A DNA stretch of 34,486 nucleotides, taken from an uncultured Actinomycetes bacterium. GTDB lineage: Bacteria; Actinomycetota; Actinomycetes; S36-B12. Below are positions 16,452-24,105 of the stretch, piece after piece; positions within the stretch are counted from its first letter, which is position 1, and each line of letters opens with the position of its first letter. The stretch is from NCBI GenBank assembly GCA_937902285.1, contig CALGTB010000318.1, positions 1 to 34,486 on the forward strand. The letters run 5' to 3'. The translations under genes and the position numbers were made by a program. A model generated the notes under the pieces. The model did not search any database. It was not told the origin of the DNA and saw only the letters and a program-made list of their open reading frames with translations.

Positions 16452-16804
16452 GTGCTCAGGCGTCGACGCACGGTGCCGTCCGCGTCGCACACGAGGACGG
16501 GAGTTCCGGCACCGGCCAGCGCGCGCGCGGCCTCGAGGTCCGCTTCCTCGGGGTCGGGTCCCACGACGACGGCGGCCTCGGCGCCCGTCGACCCGGAGGC
16601 GACGGCCTGCGCGACGACGAGCACGAGCCCCGGCAGGGCCCGCGAGCCCAGCGTCACGTCGGCCGAGGCGAAGGTGCGGCCGGTCTCGTCGCGGAGCGCC
16701 GCGCTGCCCGGGGCTCCGATGCGGGCTCGGGCAGCCCGCGCCAGTGTCACGAGCTTGGCGTCCTCCTGCTCCAGGGCCGAGCCCGGTGACACGTCAGTCA
16801 TCAT
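16448..16804 (-). CDS. cytidine-deaminase-like protein lacking catalytic residues
   Basis: The 118-residue protein is of a type conserved between CorC and era in actinobacteria and usually annotated cytidine deaminase. Recognisable: DAKLVTLARAARARIGAPGSAALRDETGRTFASADV, then ASGSTGAEAAVVVG and AGAGTPVLVCDADGTVRR. The zinc-site motifs of true deaminases (H/C-A-E and P-C-x-x-C) are absent, so catalysis is unlikely and its real role is unknown. ATG 16804 is chosen with GAGG 6 bases upstream; ATG 16801 is also possible. It overlaps the CorC gene by 11 bases. Confidence 0.75.
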   Translation of the reverse strand: MMTDVSPGSALEQEDAKLVTLARAARARIGAPGSAALRDETGRTFASADVTLGSRALPGLVLVVAQAVASGSTGAEAAVVVGPDPEEADLEAARALAGAGTPVLVCDADGTVRRRLST

Positions 16805-18110
16805 CCGGGTCCTCATCGCCGGGCAGGTCGTCGACCGGCTGGGCCAGCACGGTCCCGATGCGATTGCGCCGTCCGGCCCCCTGCTCTGCGGTGAGGAGCC
16901 ACGAGCCCTCACGCACCGAGGCGCCCGGGATCGGCACGCGTCCCAGCCTCTTGGCCACCAGGCCGAGCACCGTGTCGACGCCCTCGTCCTCCGACCCCAC
17001 GGAGACCCCGATGAGGTCGGCGAAGTCGTCGACGTGCATGCGTGCCAGCACGCGGAACATGCCGCCCGGCAGCTCGGTGACCTCGGGAGCCGCCGTGTCG
17101 TACTCGTCGGCGATCTCGCCCACGATCTCCTCGAGGATGTCCTCGATGGTCACCAGCCCGGCCGTACCGCCGTACTCGTCGACGACGACGGCCATGTGCA
17201 CCCGGGCCGACTGCATCTCCCGCAGGAGGGCGTCCGCCGGCTTGCTGTCGGGGACGAAGTAGGGGGCTCGCATGAGCGACTCGACCCGCTCGTTCTCCTC
17301 GGCGTCGCGATGCTCGAAGGAGCGGCGCACGATGTCCTTGAGGTAGACGATGCCAACGATGTCGTCGGAGTTCTCGCCGATCACGGGAATGCGGGAGAAG
17401 CCCGAACGCAGGCCCAGGAACAGGGCCTGGCGCAGGGTCTTGGTGCGCTCGATGAACACCATCTCGGTGCGCGGCACCATCACCTCACGCGCGAACGTGT
17501 CGCCGAGCTCGAAGACGGAGTGGATCATCTGCCGCTCGTCGTCCTCGATCAGGTCGTCGGCCTCGGCGAGGTCGACCATCTCGCGCAGCTCCGCCTGCGA
17601 CGCGAACGGCCCCTCGCGGTAGCCCTTGCCAGGAGTCACGGCGTTCCCGACGACGATGAGCAGCGTCGTCACCGGGCCGAGGATCGTGGCCAGGAACCGC
17701 ACCGGGCCAGCCGCTGCCAGGGCGATCCGCTCCGCGTGCTGGCGGCCCAGGGTGCGGGCCGCCACCCCGAGGACCACGTACGAGACGGTCACCATGACGG
17801 CGACCGCCACCAGCATCGCCAGGGCGGGCGAACCGTCGCTCTGGACCACCAGGCGATCCACCGACACGTAGCCCACCAGCACGGTGGCGGTCACGGTGGC
17901 GATCGTCGAGAGGAACAGCAGGACGTTGACGTAGCGGGCCCGGTCGTGGATGACGGCCAGCAGCCGGTCGGCCCGCTTGGCGTCCTCCCGGACGACGTCC
18001 TCGATCTGGCTGCGGGACACCCGACCGATGGCCGTCTCGGCCATCACCAGCAGCATCGCGACCGCAACGAGGATCGCGGCCAGCACCAGCTGAAGAATCT
18101 CTGACGTCAT
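16794..18110 (-). CDS. CorC/CNNM-type CBS-domain membrane protein (hemolysin family)
   Basis: The 438-residue protein has an N-terminal DUF21/CNNM domain (about 1-190, four hydrophobic segments), a CBS pair (about 205-330, with REVMVPRTEMVFIE at its start and VVDEYGGTAGLVTIEDILEEIVGEI at its end) and a C-terminal CorC_HlyC domain (about 345-420). The family is linked to Mg2+/Co2+ efflux; 'hemolysin' is a historical label. ATG 18110 overlaps the ybeY stop as ATGA. It is part of the conserved phoH-ybeY-CorC-era string. Confidence 0.93.
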   Translation of the reverse strand: MTSEILQLVLAAILVAVAMLLVMAETAIGRVSRSQIEDVVREDAKRADRLLAVIHDRARYVNVLLFLSTIATVTATVLVGYVSVDRLVVQSDGSPALAMLVAVAVMVTVSYVVLGVAARTLGRQHAERIALAAAGPVRFLATILGPVTTLLIVVGNAVTPGKGYREGPFASQAELREMVDLAEADDLIEDDERQMIHSVFELGDTFAREVMVPRTEMVFIERTKTLRQALFLGLRSGFSRIPVIGENSDDIVGIVYLKDIVRRSFEHRDAEENERVESLMRAPYFVPDSKPADALLREMQSARVHMAVVVDEYGGTAGLVTIEDILEEIVGEIADEYDTAAPEVTELPGGMFRVLARMHVDDFADLIGVSVGSEDEGVDTVLGLVAKRLGRVPIPGASVREGSWLLTAEQGAGRRNRIGTVLAQPVDDLPGDEDPDDD

Positions 18111-18565
18111 GACGCCCGCCAGCCGGCGAGGAGGTCGTCCTGGAGCGAGAACATGGCCTCGTACGACTCGGGCGACTGATGGTCGTGCCCGATGAGGTGC
18201 AGCATCCCGTGGGTCGTGAGGAACTGCAGCTCCTCGTCGAGGCTCCGGCCGGCGGCCGCGGCCTGCGGCCCGAGGTAGGCCGGGCATAGGACGATGTCGC
18301 CCAGGATCCCCACGACGGGCTCCTCGCCCGGCGCCGCCGACGTGATCTCGTCGATCGGGAACGACAGCACGTCGGTGGGACCGGGCTCGTGCATCCAGTC
18401 CTCGTGGAGGGTGGACATGCGCTCGTCATCGACGAGCGTGATGCCGAGCTCGCACGACGGGTGCAGGCTGAGCTCCGCCATGAGGTAGGCGGCCAGTCGC
18501 GCGAGGGAGGCCTCGTCGCAGGGGATGCCCGACTCGTTGGAGACGGTCACGTGGGAGTCGATCAC
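18107..18565 (-). CDS. ybeY: endoribonuclease YbeY
   Basis: The 152-residue metal-dependent RNase functions in 16S rRNA 3' maturation and 70S quality control. The zinc motif HGMLHLIGHDH gives His119, His123 and His129; the TDVLSFPID segment is also typical. GTG 18565 is chosen because homologs begin near here and GAGGGG precedes it; the longer open frame is the phoH gene read in another frame. The phoH stop is 10 bases upstream, bridged by a five-codon ORF. Confidence 0.95.
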   Translation of the reverse strand: MIDSHVTVSNESGIPCDEASLARLAAYLMAELSLHPSCELGITLVDDERMSTLHEDWMHEPGPTDVLSFPIDEITSAAPGEEPVVGILGDIVLCPAYLGPQAAAAGRSLDEELQFLTTHGMLHLIGHDHQSPESYEAMFSLQDDLLAGWRAS

Positions 18566-18579
18566 GCGTGGCCCCTCAC
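18562..18579 (-). other. five-codon bridging ORF (MRGHA) between phoH and ybeY
   Basis: Minus-strand GTGAGGGGCCACGCGTGA: GTG overlaps the phoH stop and TGA overlaps the ybeY GTG, both as GTGA. The 10-base gene gap and the reading are identical in form to 5227-5244 and 10748-10765. The GAGGGG inside it can also act as the ybeY Shine-Dalgarno site. Confidence 0.4.
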
Positions 18580-19559
18580 TCGGCCCGCTTGGCGTCGTAC
18601 TGCTCGTAGGCCTCGACGATGCGCCCCACGAGCCGGTGCCGGACCACGTCGTGCGAGGTGAGGCGGCAGAAGCCGACGTCATCGATGCCCTCGAGGATCT
18701 CGGACACCACCCGCAGTCCGCTCGTGGCGCCTCCCGGGAGGTCGACCTGGGTGATGTCGCCCGTGACGACCATCGTGGATCCGAATCCGAGGCGGGTGAG
18801 GAACATCTTCATCTGCTCGGCGGTCGTGTTCTGCGCCTCGTCGAGGATGATGAACGAGTCGTTGAGCGTGCGCCCGCGCATGTAGGCCAGCGGCGCGATC
18901 TCGATGGTCCCGCTGGTGATGAGGCGGGGGATCGAGTCGGGATCGATCATGTCGTGCATCGCGTCGTAGAGGGGCCGGAGGTAGGGATCGATCTTCTCCG
19001 AGAGCGTTCCCGGCAGGAAGCCGAGCCGCTCGCCGGCCTCGACGGCCGGCCGGGTGAGGACGATCCGGTTGACGCGCTTCGCCTGAAGGGCCTGCACCGC
19101 CTTGGCCACGGCGAGGTAGGTCTTCCCGGTGCCGGCCGGCCCGATGCCGAAGACGATGGTGTTGGTGTCGATGGCGTCGACGTAGCGCTTCTGGTTCAGG
19201 GTCTTGGCGCGGATCGTCCGCCCGCGGTTGCTGAGGATGTTGGCCGCCAGGACGTCGCTGGGTCGGGTGCCCGAGCGCATGAGGGAGATGCTGCGCTCGA
19301 CGGACTCGGCGGACAGCGCCTGGCCCGTGCGGAGCATCGTCAGCATGTCGCCGATCAGCGTGTCGATGATGCCCACGTCCTCGGGCGAGCCGGCGACCGT
19401 GATCTCGTTGCCGCGGGCAAGGATGTCCGCCGACGGGAAGGCGTTCTCGACGAGGCGCAGGAACTCGTCCCGGGTGCCCAGCAGCGACACCATCGGCTGG
19501 GAGTTCGGCACGATGATGGTCGTCTGGGCACGCGGGGTGTCTGCGATGGGTGTGGTCAT
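18576..19559 (-). CDS. phoH: PhoH-family ATPase
   Basis: The 327-residue protein has a small N-terminal domain (about 14-100) before the P-loop ATPase. Walker A GPAGTGKT lies at 140-147. Further on are VLTRPAVEAGERLGFLPGTL, Walker B FIILDEAQN and MVVTGDITQVDLP. It is probably an RNA-related ATPase/helicase acting with YbeY, its usual neighbour. ATG 19559 has GGAAAGG in front. It follows the HIT gene by 19 bases. Confidence 0.94.
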   Translation of the reverse strand: MTTPIADTPRAQTTIIVPNSQPMVSLLGTRDEFLRLVENAFPSADILARGNEITVAGSPEDVGIIDTLIGDMLTMLRTGQALSAESVERSISLMRSGTRPSDVLAANILSNRGRTIRAKTLNQKRYVDAIDTNTIVFGIGPAGTGKTYLAVAKAVQALQAKRVNRIVLTRPAVEAGERLGFLPGTLSEKIDPYLRPLYDAMHDMIDPDSIPRLITSGTIEIAPLAYMRGRTLNDSFIILDEAQNTTAEQMKMFLTRLGFGSTMVVTGDITQVDLPGGATSGLRVVSEILEGIDDVGFCRLTSHDVVRHRLVGRIVEAYEQYDAKRAE

Positions 19560-19578
19560 GCGCCTTTCCAGGGGTGAG

Positions 19579-19923
19579 CTAGCCGGGGGGCCAGGCGAGG
19601 TCGCGGCCGCCGAGGACATGCAGGTGCACGTGGTGCACCGACTGCCCCGCGGCGTCTCCGGTGTTGGTGACGATGCGGTAGCCCGAGTCGGCCACGCCCT
19701 CGCGCTCGGCGACGACGGCGGCGGCTCCGACCAGCCGCGCGGCGAGCTCCGGGGCATCGGCTGCGACGGCGGCGGCGGTGGCGTGGTGGGCGCGGGGAAT
19801 GACCAGGACGTGGACGGGTGCCTGGGGGTTGAGGTCGCGGAAGGCGACCACGGCGTCGTCCTCGTAGACGAACTCGGCCGGGATCCCTCCGGACGCGATC
19901 GCGCAGAACAGGCAGTCGCTCAT
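19579..19923 (-). CDS. HIT-family nucleotide hydrolase (HinT-like)
   Basis: The 114-residue protein is a compact histidine-triad hydrolase of the HinT branch. Cys4 and Cys7 (CLFC) may bind zinc as in many HinT proteins. The triad HVHLHV gives His98, His100 and catalytic His102. It probably hydrolyses nucleoside phosphoramidates or AMP-linked compounds. It follows rsmE by 4 bases, with GGAAGGA as Shine-Dalgarno overlapping the rsmE stop. Length and ending (WPPG) are typical. Confidence 0.92.
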   Translation of the reverse strand: MSDCLFCAIASGGIPAEFVYEDDAVVAFRDLNPQAPVHVLVIPRAHHATAAAVAADAPELAARLVGAAAVVAEREGVADSGYRIVTNTGDAAGQSVHHVHLHVLGGRDLAWPPG

Positions 19924-19931
19924 GAGGTCAT
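19920..19931 (-). other. three-codon bridging ORF (MTS) between rsmE and HIT gene
   Basis: Minus-strand ATGACCTCATGA: ATG overlaps the rsmE stop and TGA overlaps the HIT ATG, both as ATGA. The HIT gene also has its own Shine-Dalgarno site, so this case may be incidental. Confidence 0.3.
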
Positions 19932-20695
19932 CCTTCCACGCCCTCGTTCGCCCATCGTGGGGTCGCCGCCAGCAGCACCGCCAGGGCGGCCATGCCCGCC
20001 GACGACGTGCGCAGGACCGTCGGGCCGAGGCGGACCTCCTGCGCGCCTGCGCGCGCGAACTCGGCTCGCTCAACAGCGCTGATCCCGCCCTCAGGGCCGA
20101 CCACGACGATGACGTCGCCCGATGCCGGGAGGACGGTGGCGCCGATGGGCGGCACTGCGTCCTCGTGGAGGACGAGCGCGCAGTCGGCTTCACGGATCCG
20201 GGTGCACACCTCGGCCGTCCCGGCGAGGGGCCTCAGGACGGGGAACCTCGACCGACGTGCCTGCTTGGCCGCCGCGACCATGGCGTCTGCCCACTTGCGG
20301 GCCGACCGCTCGGCGCGGTCGCCACGCCAGTGCACGACGCTGTGCTCCGCAGACCACGGCACGATCTCGTCGACGCCGACCTCGGTGAGCAGCTCGACGG
20401 CGAGCTCTCCCCTGTCGCCCTTGGCCAGTGCCTGCACGACCGTGATGCGCGGCTGCGGGAGCGGCTCGTCGTGGACGGCCATCACCTCGACGTCCAGGGT
20501 CTGGCGGTCGACGATCGCGGAGACGTGCCCGCGCACCCGGCGCCCCTGGGCGTCCACCAGGGCGATCTCCTCGCCGGCGGCGATCCGCCGGACGGTGACC
20601 GCATGGCGACCCTCGTCGCCGGTCACGCGGACGAGATCGCCGAGCTGCGCCGTGGCGAGCTCGTCGGGCTGCAGGACGAACACCGGGGGTGTCAC
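19928..20695 (-). CDS. rsmE: 16S rRNA m3U1498 methyltransferase
   Basis: The 255-residue SPOUT methyltransferase N3-methylates U1498 of 16S rRNA using SAM. It has an N-terminal PUA-like domain (about 1-75, HAVTVRRIAAGEEI) and a C-terminal trefoil-knot domain with VVGPEGGISAVERAEF and LGPTVLRTSSAGMAAL, the SAM-binding knot. GTG 20695 overlaps the dnaJ stop as GTGA. It is the third gene of the hrcA-dnaJ-rsmE string, so it is probably heat-induced through HrcA. Confidence 0.94.
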   Translation of the reverse strand: MTPPVFVLQPDELATAQLGDLVRVTGDEGRHAVTVRRIAAGEEIALVDAQGRRVRGHVSAIVDRQTLDVEVMAVHDEPLPQPRITVVQALAKGDRGELAVELLTEVGVDEIVPWSAEHSVVHWRGDRAERSARKWADAMVAAAKQARRSRFPVLRPLAGTAEVCTRIREADCALVLHEDAVPPIGATVLPASGDVIVVVGPEGGISAVERAEFARAGAQEVRLGPTVLRTSSAGMAALAVLLAATPRWANEGVEG

Positions 20696-21819
20696 TTGGC
20701 CGTGAACGCGTCCTTGATCCTCGCGAAGAAGCCTTCCTTCTCCGCGGTCGCGGTGCCCACCTGGGCCGTGGCCTCGTCACGGATGGCGGCGAGCTGGCGC
20801 AGCAGCTCCTCCTGCTGGGGGTCGAGCCTGGTCGGCGTGACGACCCTGAGGTGCACGTAGAGGTCGCCGCGCGAGCCCGAGCGCAGTCGGGCGGCACCCT
20901 TGCCGCGCAGCACCACCGACTCCCCCGCCTGCGTTCCCGGCTTGATCTCGACCTCGGTCGGGCCGTCGAGGGTGTCGAGCGTGACGCTCGTCCCCAGCGC
21001 CGCCGCAGTCATCGGCACCGACACCACGCAGTGCAGCTCCTCGCCGCGGCGCTCGAACATCGGGTGCGCAGCGACCACGACCTCGACGAACAGGTCGCCG
21101 GCGGGACCGCCGTTCGGGCCGATCTCGCCCTCGCCGGACAGCTGGATGCGGGTGCCCGTGTCGACCCCGGCCGGGATCTTCACGGTCAGGGTGCGGCGCG
21201 TGCGGACGCGGCCGTCGCCGGCGCACTCCGGGCACGGGTGGGGGATGGTTGTCCCGAAGCCCTGGCACTGCGGGCACGGGCGCGACGTCATGACCTGGCC
21301 GAGGAACGACCTCTGCACCTGCTGGATCTCGCCCCTGCCCTTGCACAGGACGCAGGTCTCGGGCTCACTGCCGGCCGCCGTCCCCGCGCCCTGACAGGAC
21401 CCGCAGAGCGATGCCGTGTCGACCGTGATGTCGCGCGTGGTGCCGAACACCGCGTCAGCGAGCTCGATCGAGATGCGGATCAGGGCGTCCTGGCCACGAC
21501 GGGACCGCGGCCGGGGTCCGCGCTGCCCCCCGCCTCCGAAGAAGGCGTCCATGATGTCGCCGAAGTCGAAGGACGCCCCGTTGCCGTAGCCGCCGCCCCG
21601 CGAGCTCAGCGGGTCTCCTCCGAGGTCGTACATCTGGCGCTTCTCGGGGTCGCTCAGGACCTCGTAGGCCGCCGTCACCAGCTTGAACTTCTCCTGGTGC
21701 TCGGGATCGGGGTTGACATCGGGGTGCAGCTCGCGCGCCAGCCGGCGGTAGGCCTTCTTGATCTCCTCCGGCGAGGCGTCGCGGGGCACGCCGAGCAGGG
21801 CGTAGTAGTCAGTGGCCAC
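20692..21819 (-). CDS. dnaJ: chaperone DnaJ (HrcA-linked copy)
   Basis: The 375-residue type I Hsp40 has a J domain (1-68) with HPD at 32-34, a G/F-rich linker (about 72-105) and a zinc domain with four CxxCxGxG repeats: CGSC (139), CVLC (156), CPQC (182) and CPEC (196). Client-binding beta domains and a short C-terminal tail follow. It stimulates DnaK ATPase. GTG start at 21819, 6 bases after hrcA. Actinobacteria usually carry a second dnaJ in the dnaK operon; this is the copy beside hrcA. Confidence 0.95.
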   Translation of the reverse strand: MATDYYALLGVPRDASPEEIKKAYRRLARELHPDVNPDPEHQEKFKLVTAAYEVLSDPEKRQMYDLGGDPLSSRGGGYGNGASFDFGDIMDAFFGGGGQRGPRPRSRRGQDALIRISIELADAVFGTTRDITVDTASLCGSCQGAGTAAGSEPETCVLCKGRGEIQQVQRSFLGQVMTSRPCPQCQGFGTTIPHPCPECAGDGRVRTRRTLTVKIPAGVDTGTRIQLSGEGEIGPNGGPAGDLFVEVVVAAHPMFERRGEELHCVVSVPMTAAALGTSVTLDTLDGPTEVEIKPGTQAGESVVLRGKGAARLRSGSRGDLYVHLRVVTPTRLDPQQEELLRQLAAIRDEATAQVGTATAEKEGFFARIKDAFTAK

Positions 21820-21825
21820 GTCGAC

Positions 21826-22845
21826 TCACTGCTCGTCCAGCATGCGGCTGACGTACTGGGCGACCGCCTGCACGGCGCCCATGGTGCCCGGGTAGTCCAT
21901 GTGGGTGGGGCCGACGATCCCCAGCGAGGCGACCGCGTGGTCGCCGCGCGCGTATCGCGCGGTGATGACGCTGGTGGCCTCGAGCCCCTCGACCGGGTTC
22001 TCGTGGCCGATGCGCACCGTCACGGCCTGCTGGGGGGTGGACTCGCCGAGGAGCCGCAGGAGGACCACCTGCTCCTCGAGCGCCTCGAGCACGGGCTGGA
22101 TGGCGATGGGGAAGGACTCGCCGTAGCGGGCAAGGTGGGCGGTGCCTCCGAGCACGACGCGCTCATCCGGGCGCTCGACGACGGCCTCCAGCACGGCGCT
22201 CGCCACCAGGCGCGCGAAGCCGCGATCCTCCTCGGCGAAGGCCAGGTCGAAGTCGATGAGGGCATCGGGGACGGCGCTGAAGGAGGTGCTCGCGAGCGTG
22301 ACCATGAGCCGCGACCTGAGCTCGCCGACCAGCACGTCCGAGATCGGCGACGGCAGTTCGACGATGCGCTGCTCGACCCGGCCGCTGTCGACGATGATGA
22401 CGATGATGAGCCGCGTCGTGCTGAGCGCCACGACCTCGACATGCCGCACGCTGCTGCGCGACAGGGAGGGGTACTGGACGAGGGCGACCTGCCGGGTCAG
22501 CTGGGCCAGCAGGCGAACCGTGCGCACCATGACGTCATCGAGGTCGACCGCGTCGTCGAGGAACTGGTGGATCGCGCGCCGCTCGGCCGGGGTCAGCGGC
22601 TTGACCCCGGAGAGACGGTCGACGAACAGCCGGTAGCCGAGATCGGTCGGGACCCGGCCCGCGCTCGTGTGGGGCTGGGCGATGAAGCCCTCCTCCTCGA
22701 GTGCGGCCATGTCGTTGCGGATCGTGGCCGGCGAGACCCCCAGGCTGTGACGCTCGACCAGCGCCTTGGAGCCGACCGGCTCGTGCGTGGACACGTAGTC
22801 CTCGACGATGGCCCGCAGCACGGCGAGACGACGCTCCTCGAGCAT
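21826..22845 (-). CDS. hrcA: heat-inducible transcription repressor HrcA
   Basis: The 339-residue repressor binds CIRCE elements and responds to GroEL availability. The N-terminal winged helix (about 1-75) contains ERRLAVLRAIVEDYVSTHEPVGSKAL and GVSPATIRNDMAALEEEGFI; the rest is the GAF-like and inserted dimerisation domains. ATG 22845 is chosen over the longer frame because GGGAGGTGAGC precedes it. A perfect CIRCE lies 36 bases upstream of the start, so the gene is self-repressed. Confidence 0.96.
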   Translation of the reverse strand: MLEERRLAVLRAIVEDYVSTHEPVGSKALVERHSLGVSPATIRNDMAALEEEGFIAQPHTSAGRVPTDLGYRLFVDRLSGVKPLTPAERRAIHQFLDDAVDLDDVMVRTVRLLAQLTRQVALVQYPSLSRSSVRHVEVVALSTTRLIIVIIVDSGRVEQRIVELPSPISDVLVGELRSRLMVTLASTSFSAVPDALIDFDLAFAEEDRGFARLVASAVLEAVVERPDERVVLGGTAHLARYGESFPIAIQPVLEALEEQVVLLRLLGESTPQQAVTVRIGHENPVEGLEATSVITARYARGDHAVASLGIVGPTHMDYPGTMGAVQAVAQYVSRMLDEQ

Positions 22846-22877
22846 GCTCACCTCCCGGCGTGGGTCAACGCGGAGGT

Positions 22878-22910
22878 CACTTGGCACTCAGCCGCCGCGA
22901 GTGCCAAGTG
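22878..22910 (-). promoter_or_regulatory. CIRCE operator of hrcA
   Basis: TTGGCACTC (22881-22889), 9-base spacer, GAGTGCCAA (22899-22907): a CIRCE with one GC-type change in each arm relative to TTAGCACTC. The symmetry continues three bases outward on both sides, giving perfect 12-base arms. A possible -10 (TACACT, minus strand, 22907-22912) overlaps its upstream edge, so HrcA binding would block the promoter. Confidence 0.95.
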
Positions 22911-22966
22911 TACGTCCTCCCGCGCCCCGCCGCGATCCGCCGTCACCCGCCGCAGGCGACGACCTG

Positions 22967-24103
22967 CTAGTCCACGAGGTCGCGGATGACGGCGTCGGCG
23001 AGCAGTCGTCCGGCCGGCGTGAGCGCAAGTCGGCCGTCGGCCAGGGCCGTCTGGTCGAGCAGGCCGCGCGCGACGTTCTCCTCGACTCGGGCTGACGCCC
23101 CGGCGCTGAGCGCGGTGACCGGCAGGCCCTCGGCGAGCCGCAGCCCGAGCATGACGCTCTCGACGCGGCGCTGCCCCTCGGTGAGCACCTCGCGGCCCTC
23201 CTCGGGGGACTCCCCCGCGGCGAGCGCCTGGGCGTACGTGCGCGGATGCCGTACGTTCCACCACCGCTCGCCGTCGACGTGGCTGTGCGCCCCCGGGCCG
23301 ACCCCCCACCAGTCGGTCCCGTGCCAGTACGCAAGGTTGTGCCGGCACTCCCCGCCGGGCCGCGCCCAGTTGGAGACCTCGTACCAGTCCAGGCCCGCCT
23401 GCGTGAGCAGCTCGTCGACGATCGCGTACCGCGCTGCCGCCACGTCGTCGTCGGGTGCCGGCAGCTCTCCCCGGCGGACCCGGCGCGCGAGCGGCGTTCC
23501 GTCCTCCACGATCAGCGCGTACGCCGAGACGTGGTCGACACCCGCCTCCAGCGCCTCGACGACGGATCGGCGCAGGTCCTCGTCCGACTCCCCCGGCGTG
23601 CCGTAGATGAGGTCGAGGTTGACGTGATCGAAGCCCGCCCGCGCGGCCGCCCGGGCCGCCTCCAGGCCGGCCCCCGGCGTGTGCGTGCGATCGAGGATGC
23701 GCAGGACGGCGGGCGACGTGCTCTGCATGCCGAAGGAGATCCGCGTGAAGCCGCCGGCCCGCAGCTCGGCCAGCATCGCCTCGTCGACCGAGTCGGGATT
23801 CGCCTCGGTGGTGACCTCGGCTCCGTCCGCGAGGCCGAGCTCCGCCCGGATGGCGTCGAGGACGAAGGTGAGCCCCGACGAGCCGAGCAGGGTGGGCGTG
23901 CCCCCGCCCACGAAGACGGTGTCGACCGGCCCGTGCCCAGGACCCAGCGTCCGTGCCGCGAGCCGCACCTCGTCGGCGAGGACCTCGTGGAAGGTGTCGC
24001 GGCGCACGGAGTCGCCGAGCTCCGTCGCCGTGTACGTGTTGAAGTCGCAGTACCCGCAGCGGCTCGAGCAGAAGGGGACGTGGACGTAGACCCCGAGGGC
24101 CAC
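22967..24103 (-). CDS. hemW: heme chaperone / radical SAM protein HemW
   Basis: The 378-residue radical-SAM protein begins MALGVYVHVPFCSSRCGYCDF. Cys12, Cys16 and Cys19 form the CxxxCxxC iron-sulfur site. The GGGTPT SAM-binding segment and the HNLAYW motif typical of HemW rather than coproporphyrinogen oxidase HemN are present. It is thought to hand heme to membrane proteins. GTG 24103 lies 2 bases after the lepA stop; the longer frame reads into lepA. In this window it is near a heme-import locus, but the lepA-hemW pairing is ancestral. Confidence 0.93.
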   Translation of the reverse strand: MALGVYVHVPFCSSRCGYCDFNTYTATELGDSVRRDTFHEVLADEVRLAARTLGPGHGPVDTVFVGGGTPTLLGSSGLTFVLDAIRAELGLADGAEVTTEANPDSVDEAMLAELRAGGFTRISFGMQSTSPAVLRILDRTHTPGAGLEAARAAARAGFDHVNLDLIYGTPGESDEDLRRSVVEALEAGVDHVSAYALIVEDGTPLARRVRRGELPAPDDDVAAARYAIVDELLTQAGLDWYEVSNWARPGGECRHNLAYWHGTDWWGVGPGAHSHVDGERWWNVRHPRTYAQALAAGESPEEGREVLTEGQRRVESVMLGLRLAEGLPVTALSAGASARVEENVARGLLDQTALADGRLALTPAGRLLADAVIRDLVD

Positions 24104-24105
24104 GA

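Noticed and set aside
15723..18104. A 793-codon open frame on the plus strand
   Set aside because: It lies antisense to EamA, the deaminase-like gene and CorC; composition is Arg/His/Gly-rich with no domain. A GC-skew artefact of third-position G/C on the coding strand.
20689..22989. A 766-codon open frame on the plus strand
   Set aside because: Antisense to dnaJ and hrcA, which are unmistakable; no recognisable motif.
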